The position numbers were made by a program, and so were the translations under genes. DNA of 64,000 nucleotides. Source: Albimonas pacifica. GTDB taxonomy: Bacteria > Pseudomonadota > Alphaproteobacteria > Rhodobacterales > Rhodobacteraceae. Within the stretch, counting starts at the first letter, position 1. Each line of letters starts with the position of its first letter. Below are positions 41,324 to 53,012 of the stretch, piece by piece. The notes below the pieces were generated by a model. That model had not been told where the DNA came from, did not search any database, and worked only from the letters and a program-made list of their open reading frames with translations. Where the stretch lies: the NCBI RefSeq assembly GCF_900113695.1, contig NZ_FOQH01000002.1:186001-250000 (forward strand), read 5' to 3'.

Positions 41324-42486
41324 CCGAGATGGTCTTCGGCCACGTCGCCGCCGCCCGCTCCTCGGAGCCGATCCTGACCCGCTGGTGGCGCACCGTCGAC
41401 CGCTGGACGGTGGGCGCGGTGCTCGGCCTGATCGTGATCGGGCTGGTGGTGGGCATGGCGGCCTCGGCCCCGCTGGCCGAGCGGCTGGGCCTGCCGCCCT
41501 TCTACTTCGTGATCCGCCAGGCGGCCTTCGCCACGCTGGGCGTGGCGCTGATGGTCGGCATCTCGATGCAGGACGTGAGGACCGTGCGCCGGCTCGCGGT
41601 GATGGGCTTCGTCGGCGCGCTGCTGACCTGCCTCGCGCTGCCGATGATCGGCACCGACTTCGGCAAGGGCGCGGTGCGCTGGGTCTCGCTCGGCGTGCTG
41701 ACCGTTCAGCCGTCGGAGTTCCTGAAACCCGCCTTCGTGGGCTGCGCGGCCTGGGTGATGGCCTCGACCTTCGACCGCCGGGGCCCTCCGGGCAAGTTCC
41801 TGAGCTTCCTGCTCGCCTGCGGCTGCGCGGCGATGCTGGCGCTGCAGCCGGACTTCGGCCAGGCGGCGCTGCTGCTGGCGACCTGGGGGATCATGTATTT
41901 CGTGGCCGGCGCCTCGGTGCCGCTGATGGTGGGCATCGCCGGCGGCGTCGCCGCGGTGGGGGCCTTCGCCTACGAGAACTCCCAGCACTTCGCGCGGCGC
42001 ATCGACGGGTTCCTCGCGGCCGAGGTCGATCCCCGCACCCAGATCGGCTACGCCACCAACGCCATCCAGGAGGGCGGCTTCTTCGGCGTCGGCGTCGGCG
42101 AGGGCTCGGTCAAGAACATCCTGCCCGACGCGCACACCGACTTCATCATCGCCGTGGCGGCCGAGGAATACGGCCTCGTGCTCTGCGTGATCGTGATCGG
42201 CCTCTTCCTGTTCATCCCGATCCGCGCCCTCTACCGCCTGACCGAGGAGCGCGACCCCTTCGCCCGCCTCGCCGGCGCGGGCATGGCGGGGCTCGTGGGC
42301 CTGCAGGCCTTCGTCAACCTGGGCGTCGCCATCCGCCTGCTGCCCGCCAAGGGCATGACGCTGCCCTTCGTGAGCTACGGCGGCTCGTCCCTGCTCGCCG
42401 CCGGCATCGGCATGGGCCTGCTGCTGGCGATGACCCGCAAGCGCCCCCAGCGCGACGTGCTCGAGGCGCTGGAGCACTCCGCATGA
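41320..42486 (+). CDS. ftsW: Septal peptidoglycan polymerase FtsW (SEDS)
   Basis: FtsW (388 residues, about ten membrane helices) polymerises lipid II at the septum together with FtsI. Family blocks are [67 protein letters not shown] and [13 protein letters not shown] near the end. It starts with an ATGA overlap with murD. A 7-bp hairpin (42487-42505) follows the stop, and murG begins 109 bases later. Confidence 0.96.
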   Translation: MTEMVFGHVAAARSSEPILTRWWRTVDRWTVGAVLGLIVIGLVVGMAASAPLAERLGLPPFYFVIRQAAFATLGVALMVGISMQDVRTVRRLAVMGFVGALLTCLALPMIGTDFGKGAVRWVSLGVLTVQPSEFLKPAFVGCAAWVMASTFDRRGPPGKFLSFLLACGCAAMLALQPDFGQAALLLATWGIMYFVAGASVPLMVGIAGGVAAVGAFAYENSQHFARRIDGFLAAEVDPRTQIGYATNAIQEGGFFGVGVGEGSVKNILPDAHTDFIIAVAAEEYGLVLCVIVIGLFLFIPIRALYRLTEERDPFARLAGAGMAGLVGLQAFVNLGVAIRLLPAKGMTLPFVSYGGSSLLAAGIGMGLLLAMTRKRPQRDVLEALEHSA

Positions 42487-42595
42487 GGGCCGGAGTCCCC
42501 GGCCCGGAGGCGCCCTGCGGGCGGGCATGGCGGCGTCGCCCGGGCGGCGAGGGTCGCGAGGGGCCCGCGGGCGTGGCGCAGGCGGGGAGGGGCGC

Positions 42596-43687
42596 ATGAG
42601 CGCCCCGCATCTCGTCATCGCCGCCGGCGGCACCGGCGGGCACATGTTCCCCGCCCAGGCGCTGGCGCAGGAGATGCTGCGCCGAGGCTGGCGGGTGTCG
42701 CTGACCACCGACGACCGGGGCGCGCGCTACGCCTCCGGCTTCCCCGAGGCGGTGGCGCGGGTGCCGGTGCGCTCGGCGACCTTCGCGCGCGGCGGCGTGG
42801 CGGCGAAGCTGGCGGCGCCGGTCCTGATCGGGATGGGCGTGCTGGAGACGCTGCGCTGGTTCCGCCGCGATCCGCCGGCGGTGGTGGCGGGGTTCGGGGG
42901 CTATCCCTCGCTGCCCGCGCTGTCGGCGGCGGTGCTCTCGGGCCGGCCGCGGCTGATCCATGAGCAGAACGGCGTGCTGGGCCGGGTCAACCGCCGCTTC
43001 GCGCCGCGCGTGGCGCTGGTCGCCTGCGGGACCTGGCCGCTGACCAACGCCCCCGCGGGGGTCGACGCGCGCCACGTCGGCAACCCGATCCGCGACGCCG
43101 CCCGGGCGCTCGCCGGCGCGCCCTACGCGCCCCCCGGCGACGGCCCGCTGAACCTGCTGGTCTTCGGCGGCAGCCAGGGCGCCTCGGCCCTCTCGCGCCT
43201 GCTGCCCGAGGCCATCGGCGGCCTGCCCGCCGACCTGCGCGCCCGCCTGCGCCTGACCCAGCAGGCGCGCGAGGGCGAGGCCGAGGCGCTGAGCGAGGCC
43301 TACGCCGCCCAGGGCATCCCCGCCGAGGTCGCGCCCTTCTTCGCCGACATGCCCCGGCGCATCGCCGACGCGCATCTGGTGGTCTGCCGGGCAGGGGCCT
43401 CGACGGTGGCCGAACTGACCGCCATCGGCCGCCCCTCGATCCTGATCCCCTATCCCCACGCGATGGACGACCACCAGAGCGCCAACGCCAAGCCGCTGGC
43501 CGAGGCCGGGGCCGCGCGCCTCGCGCTCGAGGCGGGCTTGACGCCGCAGGCGCTTTCCGCGCACATCGCCGCGGTTCTCGGCGACCCGGCCCGGGCCTCG
43601 GCCATGGCCGCGGCCGCCGTCGCGCTCGGGCGGCCCGACGCCGCCGAGCGGCTCGCCGACCTCGCCCAGTCCGTCGCCGGCGCCTGA
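42596..43687 (+). CDS. murG: N-acetylglucosaminyltransferase MurG
   Basis: MurG (363 residues) adds GlcNAc to lipid I to make lipid II on the inner face of the membrane. Motifs are AAGGTGGHMFPA at the start, GFGGYPSLPALSAA, LIHEQNGVLGRVNR, VFGGSQGASALS and the acceptor/donor region VVCRAGASTVAELTAIG. I chose ATG 42596 for its GGGGAGGGG ribosome site and because the conserved N-terminus starts there; an upstream start at 42527 gives only Arg/Gly residues. Confidence 0.95.
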   Translation: MSAPHLVIAAGGTGGHMFPAQALAQEMLRRGWRVSLTTDDRGARYASGFPEAVARVPVRSATFARGGVAAKLAAPVLIGMGVLETLRWFRRDPPAVVAGFGGYPSLPALSAAVLSGRPRLIHEQNGVLGRVNRRFAPRVALVACGTWPLTNAPAGVDARHVGNPIRDAARALAGAPYAPPGDGPLNLLVFGGSQGASALSRLLPEAIGGLPADLRARLRLTQQAREGEAEALSEAYAAQGIPAEVAPFFADMPRRIADAHLVVCRAGASTVAELTAIGRPSILIPYPHAMDDHQSANAKPLAEAGAARLALEAGLTPQALSAHIAAVLGDPARASAMAAAAVALGRPDAAERLADLAQSVAGA

Positions 43688-43729
43688 TCCCGCCGCGATC
43701 GCCCGCCCCTGACCCTTCGGAGCAAGCCC

Positions 43730-45166
<1,437 letters not shown>

Positions 45167-45488
45167 CGGCGGGCGGCCCGCCGCCCGCACGCCGCTCCCG
45201 CCCATCGCCGGCCGGGCTGCGCGAGATCCCTTCGGCCCTCCCCCGGCGCGCGGCGCAGGCCCGGGCCGGGGCGCAGGGCCGGGCGCGCGATGCGCGGGGC
45301 CGCCCGGGGTGCGCGCGGCGGTCGCCTTGCCGTGGCGGCCGCGGGCGCCACCCTGTGGGGCGCGGCGCCGCGCCCCGCGGGAGGGCGGCGCCGCTCGACG
45401 CCGCCGGCGCGGATCGGGCGCGGGCGGCATCCCCTCGATCCGTCGTGCGCTCTGCGGGCCGCGGCGCCGCCTGGCCGGAGATCCGCCG
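45167..45488. other. Intergenic region between murC and the APC permease, with hairpin
   Basis: The 322 bases hold an 8-bp stem GCGGGCGG / CCGCCCGC around CCCG at 45169-45188, directly after the murC stop. It may end or attenuate the murC transcript. The rest is GC-rich with no recognisable gene. I could not define a promoter for the permease. Confidence 0.5.
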
Positions 45489-46748
45489 ATGACCGACGCC
45501 TCCTCCGCCCCGGGTCTCCAGCGTCGGCTCGGCTTCTGGCTGCTGATGCTCTACGGGCTCGGGGTCATGGTCGGCGCGGGCATCTACGTGCTGATCGGCG
45601 AGGTCGGCGGGCGCACCGGCCTGCTGGCGCCGGCGGCCTTCCTGCTCGCGGCCCTCGTCGCCGCCCCCACCGCGATGAGCTACGCCGAGCTCGCCGGCCG
45701 CATCCCCGAGGCGGGGGGCGAGGTCGCCTGGCTGCGCGACGCCTTCGGGCTGAGCCTGCTGCCGCCGGTCGCGGGGCTGCTGATCGTGGGGGGCGCCACG
45801 CTCTCGGCCGCGGCGGTGATCCAGGGAGGGGCGGCCTATCTCTGGGCGCTGACGCCCCTGCCGGCGGATCTCAAGGCGCTGATCCCCTACACCTGGCTGA
45901 TCCCGCCGCTGATCGCGGCGATGGCGGTCGCGGCGGTCTGGGGGGTGGTCGAGTCGATGGTCGTCGCCGCCGTGCTGACGCTGGTCGAGGTCTCGGGCCT
46001 GCTGCTGGCGATCTGGGCGGGGTTCGAGGCGCCCCCGACCGCGGAATGGCGCGACGGCCTGCCGGGCGCGGTCGAGCACCTGGGCGGGCTGGGCGGCGCG
46101 GCGAGCGCGCTGGCGGGGGCCTCGCTGCTCGCCTTCTTCGCCTTCATCGGTTTCGAGGACATGGTGAACATGGCCGAGGAGACCCACGACCCCGGCCGCA
46201 CCATGGCGCGCGCGATCCTGGCCGCGCTGGCGATCACGGCGGTGCTCTATGCGCTGGTGGCCGCCGCGGCGCTGCATGCGCTGCCCAGCGCGCTGATGGC
46301 GACGATGTACGATCCGCTGACCGGGGTGGTGCGGGCGGGGGCGCCGGCGCTGGTCCCGGTGATCGCGCTGATCGGGGGGGCGGCGGCGCTGAACGGGGTG
46401 CTGGCGCAGATGGTGATGGGGGCGCGGATCCTCTATGGAACCGGGCGGCGGCATCCCCGGCTCGCGCTGCTCGCGCGGGTGGCGCCGGGACGCGGCACGC
46501 CCTGGGTGGCGACCCTGCTGATGGGCGCCCTGGTGACGGGCGTGGCGCTCCTGGTCCCGCTGGGGCCGCTGGCGGCGGGCTCGGCGGGGGTGCTGCTGGC
46601 GGTGTTCGTGGGCGTGAACCTGGCGCTGGTGGTGCTGCGGCGCAAGGCGCCGGCGCCGGACGGCGCCTGGACCGCCCCATTCTGGGCGCCCTGGGCGGGC
46701 ATGGCCCTCTCCGCGGCCGCCGTGGCCGCGGGCGTGTTCGGAGGCTGA
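45489..46748 (+). CDS. APC-superfamily amino acid permease inserted in dcw cluster
   Basis: The 419-residue protein has about twelve hydrophobic segments. The APC substrate motif is [20 protein letters not shown] in helix 1, and [20 protein letters not shown] and [22 protein letters not shown] are typical blocks. It resembles transporters for neutral or cationic amino acids, but the substrate is not evident. ATG 45489 was chosen because the family N-terminus starts there. It is followed by murB after only 5 bases, so it is probably cotranscribed with murB. This location between murC and murB is unusual. Confidence 0.87.
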   Translation: MTDASSAPGLQRRLGFWLLMLYGLGVMVGAGIYVLIGEVGGRTGLLAPAAFLLAALVAAPTAMSYAELAGRIPEAGGEVAWLRDAFGLSLLPPVAGLLIVGGATLSAAAVIQGGAAYLWALTPLPADLKALIPYTWLIPPLIAAMAVAAVWGVVESMVVAAVLTLVEVSGLLLAIWAGFEAPPTAEWRDGLPGAVEHLGGLGGAASALAGASLLAFFAFIGFEDMVNMAEETHDPGRTMARAILAALAITAVLYALVAAAALHALPSALMATMYDPLTGVVRAGAPALVPVIALIGGAAALNGVLAQMVMGARILYGTGRRHPRLALLARVAPGRGTPWVATLLMGALVTGVALLVPLGPLAAGSAGVLLAVFVGVNLALVVLRRKAPAPDGAWTAPFWAPWAGMALSAAAVAAGVFGG

Positions 46749-46753
46749 GACAG

Positions 46754-47857
46754 ATGACGACCCAAGACGCCGCGAGCCGCGGGTCCGCGACCGCCGAGCC
46801 CGCGACCGCCGGCCCCGGGGCCGCCGAGCCCGCGACCGCGGGCGCCCGGGCCGGCGAGCCCGCGGCCGCGGCCGCGGGCGCCCCGGGCGCCGGCGCGGCG
46901 ATCCCCGCGCGGCTCGACGGCGCGGCGCTGGCCGCGCGCCTGCCGCAGGCCCGCGGACGCCTCGCGTCGATGCGCCCGCTCGCCGACCTGTGCTGGCTGC
47001 GGGTGGGCGGGCCGGCCGAGGCGCTGTTCCAGCCCGAGGACGTGGGCGACCTCGCGGCCTTCCTCGCGGCCCTGCCGGCGGACGTGCCGGTGACGCCGCT
47101 GGGCGTCGGCTCGAACCTGATCGTGCGCGACGGCGGGCTGCCGGGGGTGGCGATCCGGCTCGGGCGGGCCTTCATGGGGGCCGAGGTCCTCGACGGCGCG
47201 CGCCTGCGCGTCGGCGCGGGCCTGCTCGACAGCCGCGCGGCGATGGCGGCGGCCGAGGCGGGGATCGCGGGGCTCGAGTTCCTGCGCACCATCCCCGGCG
47301 CGATCGGCGGCGCGATCCGGATGAACGCGGGCTGCTACGGCAGCTACACGGCGGACGTGGTCGAGCAGGTCGTGGCCGTCGACCGCCAGGGCCGGACGCG
47401 GCGCCTGTCGGGCGCGGAGATCGGCTTCGCCTACCGCGCCTGCGACCTCCCCGAGGACTGGGTGATCGTCGAGGCGGTGCTGCGCGGCGCGCCCGGCGAG
47501 CCGGCGGCGATCCGCGCGAAGATGGACGACTTCCTCGCCCGGCGCGAGGCGAGCCAGCCCACCCGCGAGCGCACCGCCGGCTCCACCTTCCGCAACCCGG
47601 CCGGCTATTCCTCGACCGGCGAGGCGGGGGACCCGATGGACCTCAAGGCCTGGTCGCTGATCGACCGGGCGGGGATGCGCGGCGCGCGGCGGGGGGGCGC
47701 GCAGATCTCCGAGCTGCACTCGAACTTCCTGATCAATGCGGGGGGCGCGACGGCGGCCGACCTCGAAGGGCTCGGCGAGGAGGTGCGCGACAAGGTGCGC
47801 GCGGCCTTCGGGATCGAGCTGGAATGGGAAGTGAAGCGCATCGGCCTGCCGGGCTGA
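46754..47857 (+). CDS. murB: UDP-N-acetylenolpyruvoylglucosamine reductase MurB
   Basis: MurB (367 residues) reduces UDP-GlcNAc-enolpyruvate with NADPH and FAD, giving UDP-MurNAc. The FAD-binding [16 protein letters not shown] is followed by [22 protein letters not shown] and by the active-site Ser in [11 protein letters not shown]. The first about 55 residues are Ala/Thr/Pro/Gly-rich with repeated EPATAG units and are not part of the normal fold. ATG 46754 is the first start after the permease stop; a start at one of the later codons would shorten the extension. Confidence 0.93.
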   Translation: MTTQDAASRGSATAEPATAGPGAAEPATAGARAGEPAAAAAGAPGAGAAIPARLDGAALAARLPQARGRLASMRPLADLCWLRVGGPAEALFQPEDVGDLAAFLAALPADVPVTPLGVGSNLIVRDGGLPGVAIRLGRAFMGAEVLDGARLRVGAGLLDSRAAMAAAEAGIAGLEFLRTIPGAIGGAIRMNAGCYGSYTADVVEQVVAVDRQGRTRRLSGAEIGFAYRACDLPEDWVIVEAVLRGAPGEPAAIRAKMDDFLARREASQPTRERTAGSTFRNPAGYSSTGEAGDPMDLKAWSLIDRAGMRGARRGGAQISELHSNFLINAGGATAADLEGLGEEVRDKVRAAFGIELEWEVKRIGLPG

Positions 47858-48344
47858 CGCGGGCGACGTCGCGGGCCCGAGGCGGCGCCTGCGCCGCGGG
47901 CGGGTCCCTGCGCCGCCGGGCCCGCCGGCCGGCGGGCCGCGCGCCGTGCGCCCGCCGCTCCGCCGCGCGCGGGCGCGCCTCCCGCCCGCCCTCCCCGGCG
48001 CGCCCGCGCGCGACGGAGCGGCGGGCGGCGGCGCCCCGGGGCGGGCCGGGGAGGGGGCGGCCGGCCGGCGATGGAACCCGCCTCCACCCTTCGGAAAACC
48101 CTGCCGTGGCGCTCGCGCCCCGCTTTCTGGGTTCCGGCGCGGGTCCCCTTGCGCTACACTGCGAAAACGCCCTGCTTCGCAACGCCCTGCGGCCCGTTCC
48201 GCAGACTCGCTGCGAAGTCGGGCGGGACCGAGCATCGGCCGCAGGACCGGGAAAACCCGGCGGCGGCCATACAGGCGGGCGCAGCACGGAAACCGGGCGC
48301 GTCCATGAAAGCCCCCGCAGAGGGGCGAGGGACTTTGAGGCGGC
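47858..48344. other. Intergenic region between murB and ddl
   Basis: The 487 bases include a 20-bp perfect palindrome, GGCCCGCCGG-CCGGCGGGCC, at 47919-47938, which can form a hairpin and may act as a terminator. Nearer ddl, TACACT at 48155-48160 is a possible -10 element, but I find no good -35 element. I see no gene. ddl may thus have its own promoter. Confidence 0.4.
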
Positions 48345-49265
48345 ATGTCGGGCAGGGCTTCCACCCGTGTCGCGGTGCTGTTGGGCGGCCGGTCGGCCGA
48401 GCGCGAGGTCTCCCTCGTCTCGGGCGCCGAATGCGCAGCCGCGCTGAGGACCGCGGGCTATTCCGTGATCGAGATCGACGCCGGGCCGGACCTGGTCCAG
48501 CGGCTTGCGGACGCGAGCCCCGACGTCGTGTTCAACGCGCTCCACGGCCGCTGGGGCGAGGACGGCTGCGTGCAGGGCCTGCTGGAGTGGCTGGGCCTGC
48601 CCTACACCCATTCGGGGGTGCTGGCCTCCGCCGTCGCCATGGACAAGGTCAAGGCCAAGGAGGTCTTTGCCGCCGCCGGACTGCCGGTGGCCGAGGGCCG
48701 GCTGGTGCCCAAGGCCGAGGCCGCCGCCGGCCACCCCCTGCCGCTCCCCTACGTGCTGAAGCCCTATAACGAGGGCTCCTCTGTCGGGGTCTACATCGTG
48801 CTCGAGGGCGCCAACGGCCCCGCGCGCCTCGCCCCCGACGCCCCCGACCTGCTGCTGGCCGAGACCTTCGTGCCGGGGCGCGAGATGACCGTCGCCGTGA
48901 TGGGCGACCGGGCGCTGGCGGTGACCGACATCATGGCCGCCTCGGGCGGCTGGTACGACTACAACGCCAAGTACGCCGCCGGCGGCTCCTCCCACGTGAT
49001 CCCCGCCCAGATCCCGCAGGAGATCGAGGACGCCTGCCGCGACATCGCCGTGCGCGCCCACCGGGCGCTGGGCTGCCGGGGCCTGTCGCGCTCCGACTTC
49101 CGCTGGGACGAGAGCAAGGGGCTCTCCGGCCTGATCCTGCTCGAGGTCAACACCCAGCCCGGCATGACGCCCACCTCGCTCGCGCCCGAGCAGGCCGCCC
49201 ACGCCGGCATCTCCTTCCCCGATCTCTGCGCCTGGCTGGTGGAGGACGCCTCGTGCCTGCGCTGA
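48345..49265 (+). CDS. ddl: D-alanine--D-alanine ligase
   Basis: Ddl (306 residues) makes the D-Ala-D-Ala dipeptide used by MurF. It is an ATP-grasp enzyme with [32 protein letters not shown], the ATP-binding [14 protein letters not shown], and the metal/substrate block [17 protein letters not shown] at the end. Length is normal. The gene precedes ftsQ by 94 bases, as in many alphaproteobacterial dcw clusters. Confidence 0.95.
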   Translation: MSGRASTRVAVLLGGRSAEREVSLVSGAECAAALRTAGYSVIEIDAGPDLVQRLADASPDVVFNALHGRWGEDGCVQGLLEWLGLPYTHSGVLASAVAMDKVKAKEVFAAAGLPVAEGRLVPKAEAAAGHPLPLPYVLKPYNEGSSVGVYIVLEGANGPARLAPDAPDLLLAETFVPGREMTVAVMGDRALAVTDIMAASGGWYDYNAKYAAGGSSHVIPAQIPQEIEDACRDIAVRAHRALGCRGLSRSDFRWDESKGLSGLILLEVNTQPGMTPTSLAPEQAAHAGISFPDLCAWLVEDASCLR

Positions 49266-49359
49266 CCGCATCCGACCGCCGCCCCGCCCCGGGCGCGACG
49301 CGGCCGAGCCCGCCCGCAGGGCGCCTCCGGGCCCCGCGGACCGTCCTGGTGCCCGCGCG

Positions 49360-50298
49360 ATGAGCGCCCTGGGCCGCGCCCTCTCCCGCCGCCTGCGCCG
49401 GCTGAAGCCCGAGCCGCCGGGCCCGTTCGAGACCCCGCGCCGGCGCCGCGACCCCTCGCCGTCGCGCTGGCGCTACCGGCTCGACCGTCTCGGCCGGCGC
49501 GGCTACGTGCGCTTCGCCCTGCGCCGCCTGACGGCGCCCGCCGGCTTCGCCCTCGCCGCCTTCTGGGCCTGGCAGAGCCCCACCGTCCACGAGATCGCCC
49601 TCGACCTCGCCGCCCGCGCCCGCGCGGCGGTGGTGGAGCGGCCGGAATTCGCGGTCTCGCGCCTCGACATCCACGGCGGCAGCCCCGACCTGCAGGCCCG
49701 GGTGGAGAGCCGCCTCGACCTGGCGCTGCCCGTCTCCTCGCTCGACCTCGACCTCGCCGCGCTGAAAGGGGAGGTCGAGACCATCCCCGGCGTCGCCCGG
49801 GCCGAGCCCAAGGTGATGCCCGACGGCGCGCTGCGCATCGAGCTCGCCCAGCGGGCCCCCGCCGCGCTCTGGCGCTGGGAGGGGCAGCTCCACCTGCTCG
49901 ACGCCGACGGCGTGGTCATCGGCCCCGTCGCCGCCCGCGCCGCCCGTCCCAACCTGCCGCTGATCGTGGGCGAGGGCGCCGACCGCGCGGTGGCCCAGGG
50001 CCTCGCGCTGTGGGACCTCGCCCAGCCGATCAACGACCGCCTGCGCGGCCTGGTGCGCGTGGGCGAGCGGCGCTGGTCGCTGGCGCTCTCCTCCGGCATG
50101 GTCGTGCACCTGCCCGAGAAGGCCCCCGAGGCCGCGCTGCGCCGGCTCCTGCACCTCGAGCGGGACGAGCAGCTGCTCGACCGCGAGGTTTCCGTCATCG
50201 ATCTGCGCGACCCCGAGCGTCCCACCCTGCGCCTGACCCCGCGGGCGGTGGACGTGCTGGAAGGCGCGCGCGAACTCCTGGAAGGACAGAAGGCATGA
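49360..50298 (+). CDS. ftsQ: Cell division protein FtsQ
   Basis: FtsQ (312 residues) is a bitopic protein linking early and late division proteins. A basic cytoplasmic N-terminus (about 60 residues with many Arg) precedes the membrane helix (about 62-78). The POTRA domain follows, starting at FAVSRLDIHGGSPDLQARVE. The remaining beta domain includes VGERRWSLALSSGMVVHLP, a characteristic FtsQ block. ATGA overlap with ftsA supports translation coupling. Confidence 0.92.
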   Translation: MSALGRALSRRLRRLKPEPPGPFETPRRRRDPSPSRWRYRLDRLGRRGYVRFALRRLTAPAGFALAAFWAWQSPTVHEIALDLAARARAAVVERPEFAVSRLDIHGGSPDLQARVESRLDLALPVSSLDLDLAALKGEVETIPGVARAEPKVMPDGALRIELAQRAPAALWRWEGQLHLLDADGVVIGPVAARAARPNLPLIVGEGADRAVAQGLALWDLAQPINDRLRGLVRVGERRWSLALSSGMVVHLPEKAPEAALRRLLHLERDEQLLDREVSVIDLRDPERPTLRLTPRAVDVLEGARELLEGQKA

Positions 50299-51629
50299 GG
50301 CACGCGCTTTTCGCGTCGCAGAGCATGATGCGCGACCAGCTCCGCTCGGCGCTCAAGCGGGGCCTGCTGGCGGTGCTGGACATCGGCACCTCCAAGACCG
50401 CCTGCCTGATCCTGCGCATCGACCCCGCCAAGCTCGCGGCCGCCACCGCCGAGGAGGGCCGCCAGGGCGGCTACCTCGCCATGCGCGTGATCGGCGTCGG
50501 CGTCACCCAGTCCCGCGGCGTGCGCCTGGGCGAGATCGTGGACATGGAGGAATGCGAGCGCGCCATCCGCACCGCCCTGCAGGCCGCCGAGAAGATGGCC
50601 GGCGTGCGCGTCGACCAGGTGATCGGCGCCGTCTCCGGCGCGCGCCCCGTCTCCTGGGGGTTCACCGGCGACGCCGAGGTGATGTCGGGCGAGGTCACCG
50701 ACCAGGACGTCGCCGCCGCGCTCGCCGCCTGCCCCGAGCCCCCCGCCGAGGAGGGGCGCGAGATCCTGCACGCGCTGCCGGTGAACTTCACCCTCGACCA
50801 GACCTCGTTCCTCTCCGATCCCCGCGGGATGACCGGGCAGAACCTCTCGGTCGACATGCACATCCTCTCGGTCGCCTCGGCGCCGCTTCGCAACCTCGCG
50901 CGCTGCGTGCGCCGCTGCGACCTGGAGCTGGCGGGCGTGGTGACCGCGCCCTATTCGTCGGGCCTCTCCAGCCTCGTCGAGGACGAGCAGGAGCTGGGCG
51001 CGGCCTGCGTCGACATGGGGGGCGGGGCGACCGGCGTCTCGATCTTCCTGCGCAAGCAGCTGATCTGCCTCGACGTGGCCCGCGTCGGCGGCGCCCACGT
51101 GACCCGCGACATCTCCGAGGCCTTCGGCATCGACACCGCCACGGCCGAGCGGATCAAGACCCTGCACGGCGGCGTCATGGCGACCGGCCTCGACGACCGC
51201 GAGCAGATCACGGTCCCGGTGCTCGGCGGGGACGAGGGCGAGACCCGCACCATCACCCGCGCCGCCCTGATCGGCGTGATCCGCCCCCGCGTGGAGGAGA
51301 TCTTCGAGGAGGTCCGCCACCTGCTCGACCGCGCGGGCTTCGGCGGCCTCCCCTCCCGCCGCGTGGTCCTCACGGGCGGGGGCAGCCAGCTCCCGGGGCT
51401 CGAGGACGTCGCCCGCCGGGTCATCGGCCAGCGGGTGCGCATCGGCCGCCCGCTGCGCGTGGCGGGCCTGCCGCAGTCGGCCGCGGGCCCGGCCTTCTCG
51501 GCCGCCGTCGGCCTCGCCGCCTACGCGGTGCGCCCCCACGACGAGTTCTGGGATTTCGAGGAGCCCGCCGGCCTCTCCGGCGGCACCCGCCTGCGCCGCA
51601 CGGTGCGCTGGTTCAAGGACAATTGGTGA
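50295..51629 (+). CDS. ftsA: Cell division protein FtsA
   Basis: FtsA (444 residues) is the actin-like membrane anchor of FtsZ. The nucleotide loops are LLAVLDIGTSKTACLI (phosphate 1) and ACVDMGGGATGVSIF (phosphate 2), with VVLTGGGSQLPGLEDVA later. A C-terminal amphipathic helix, GTRLRRTVRWFKDNW, should attach the protein to the membrane. It overlaps ftsQ by 4 bases. A strong hairpin follows 5 bases after the stop, and no ftsZ is present. Confidence 0.95.
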   Translation: MRHALFASQSMMRDQLRSALKRGLLAVLDIGTSKTACLILRIDPAKLAAATAEEGRQGGYLAMRVIGVGVTQSRGVRLGEIVDMEECERAIRTALQAAEKMAGVRVDQVIGAVSGARPVSWGFTGDAEVMSGEVTDQDVAAALAACPEPPAEEGREILHALPVNFTLDQTSFLSDPRGMTGQNLSVDMHILSVASAPLRNLARCVRRCDLELAGVVTAPYSSGLSSLVEDEQELGAACVDMGGGATGVSIFLRKQLICLDVARVGGAHVTRDISEAFGIDTATAERIKTLHGGVMATGLDDREQITVPVLGGDEGETRTITRAALIGVIRPRVEEIFEEVRHLLDRAGFGGLPSRRVVLTGGGSQLPGLEDVARRVIGQRVRIGRPLRVAGLPQSAAGPAFSAAVGLAAYAVRPHDEFWDFEEPAGLSGGTRLRRTVRWFKDNW

Positions 51630-51634
51630 GCGTC

Positions 51635-51665
51635 CGCCGTCGCCGCCCGACCGGCGGCGACGGCG
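51635..51665 (+). terminator. Hairpin terminator at the end of the dcw cluster
   Basis: A perfect 13-bp stem, CGCCGTCGCCGCC with GGCGGCGACGGCG around CGACC, begins 5 bases after ftsA. There is no U tract. Its position indicates that the division-gene transcript ends here, before ftsZ or lpxC. Confidence 0.7.
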
Positions 51666-51714
51666 TCCGGGCCTGAACGAGGACCACCCCGTCCGGCGGC
51701 GGCGCCCAGGGCGT

Positions 51715-51741
51715 CGGCCCGCGGACGACGTCCGCGGGCCG
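51715..51741 (-). terminator. Hairpin terminator of msrB
   Basis: An 11-bp stem, CGGCCCGCGGA with TCCGCGGGCCG around CGACG, ends 4 bases from the msrB stop on the minus strand. With the ftsA hairpin it forms a pair of facing terminators between convergent genes. Confidence 0.65.
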
Positions 51742-51745
51742 CGTC

Positions 51746-52141
51746 TCACGCCTCCGGCTCGAAGGTCATCGAGACGCCGTTCATGCAGTAGCGCAGCCCC
51801 GTGGGCTGCGGCCCGTCGGGGAAGACGTGGCCGAGATGGGCGTCGCACCGGGCGCAGGTCACCTCGGTGCGGCGCATGAAGTGGCTGAGATCCTCGTGCA
51901 GCTCGACCGCGTCCTGCTCGATCGGGGCCCAGAAGCTGGGCCAGCCGGAGCCGCTCTCGTATTTCGTCTCCGCGTCGAAGAGGGGCGCGCCGCAGCACAC
52001 GCACAGATAGGTGCCGGGACCCTTGGGGAAGCCCGGGTGGGCGCCGGGACGCTCGGTCCCCTTCTCGCGGGTGACCTTGTAGGTCAGCGGGTCGAGCTCG
52101 GCGCGCCATTCCTCGTCGGACTTGATCAGCTTGTCGGTCAT
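51746..52141 (-). CDS. msrB: Peptide methionine-(R)-S-oxide reductase
   Basis: MsrB (131 residues) reduces R-methionine sulfoxide in proteins. Zinc is held by C47xxC50 (LCVCCG) and C96xxC99 (TCARCD). The catalytic Cys is C119 in [11 protein letters not shown]. The SGSGWPSFW block is conserved. ATG 52141 follows AAGGAAC; a longer frame to 52195 is not supported. It has no signal peptide, so it acts in the cytoplasm. It is divergent from olsB. Confidence 0.95.
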   Translation of the reverse strand: MTDKLIKSDEEWRAELDPLTYKVTREKGTERPGAHPGFPKGPGTYLCVCCGAPLFDAETKYESGSGWPSFWAPIEQDAVELHEDLSHFMRRTEVTCARCDAHLGHVFPDGPQPTGLRYCMNGVSMTFEPEA

Positions 52142-52247
52142 GGTGTTCCTTCCCTGCGACAGTTTCGCCGCACCTGCCGGGGGCGTCATGCGCATGTCAT
52201 CGCCGCCACCCTATCTAGGCCGAGGTTCCCTGGCTGTGGAGGGGTCG

Positions 52248-53012
52248 ATGCGCATGTTCTCCCGCGGACGTTACACGGTGCGCCTGTCGCGCGAGCCCGC
52301 CGACGTGGAGGCCGCCCAGCGGCTCCGCTTCCGGGCCTTCATCGCCGCCCGCCCCGGGGCGGCCCTGACCGGGGACCGGGCCGAGGGCCTGGACCGGGAC
52401 GCCTTCGACGCGGCCTGCCTGCACGCGCTGGTCGAGACCGGCGAGGGCGAGCTGGTCTGCTGCTTCCGCATGCTGCCGCTGGCGAGCGGGGCGGAGATCG
52501 GGCGCAGCTACTCGGCGCAGTACTACGAGCTGTCGTCGCTGCACGACTTCGCCGGGCCGATGGTCGAGATGGGGCGCTTCTGCATGGCGCCGGGCGTGCG
52601 CGACCCCGACGTGATCCGCGCGGCCTGGGCGGCGATGACCGCCTATGTCGAGGCGGAGGGGGTCGAGCTGCTGTTCGGCTGCTCCAGCTTCGAGGGCGTG
52701 GACGCCGAGGCCTACATGGACGCCTTCGCCTACCTCAAGGAGAAGCACCTGGCGCCGCGGCGCTGGCTGCCGCGGCCCAAGGCGCCGGCGATCTTCCGCT
52801 TCGCGGCCAAGTGGCGGCTGAAGCGGCCGGACATGAAGCTGGCGATGCGCCGGATGCCGCCGCTGCTGCGCTCCTACCTGCTGCTCGGGGGCTGGGTGTC
52901 GGATCACGCGGTGATCGACCGGGACCTGAATACGCTGCATGTGTTCACCGGCGTCGAGATCAGCCGCGTCCCCGCCGCCCGCCGCCGCCTGATGCGCCCC
53001 GCCGCCGGCTGA
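52248..53012 (+). CDS. olsB: Ornithine-lipid N-acyltransferase OlsB-like (GNAT fold)
   Basis: The 254-residue GNAT-fold protein begins YTVRLSREPADVEAAQRLRFRAF, the typical OlsB start, and contains VCCFRMLPL, SYSAQYYELSSL and MVEMGRFCMAPGVRD. OlsB transfers a 3-hydroxyacyl chain from ACP to ornithine, making lyso-ornithine lipid; OlsA would add the second chain but is not adjacent. ATG 52248 is preceded by GGAGGGG. A related autoinducer-synthase-like acyltransferase is the main alternative. Confidence 0.85.
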   Translation: MRMFSRGRYTVRLSREPADVEAAQRLRFRAFIAARPGAALTGDRAEGLDRDAFDAACLHALVETGEGELVCCFRMLPLASGAEIGRSYSAQYYELSSLHDFAGPMVEMGRFCMAPGVRDPDVIRAAWAAMTAYVEAEGVELLFGCSSFEGVDAEAYMDAFAYLKEKHLAPRRWLPRPKAPAIFRFAAKWRLKRPDMKLAMRRMPPLLRSYLLLGGWVSDHAVIDRDLNTLHVFTGVEISRVPAARRRLMRPAAG

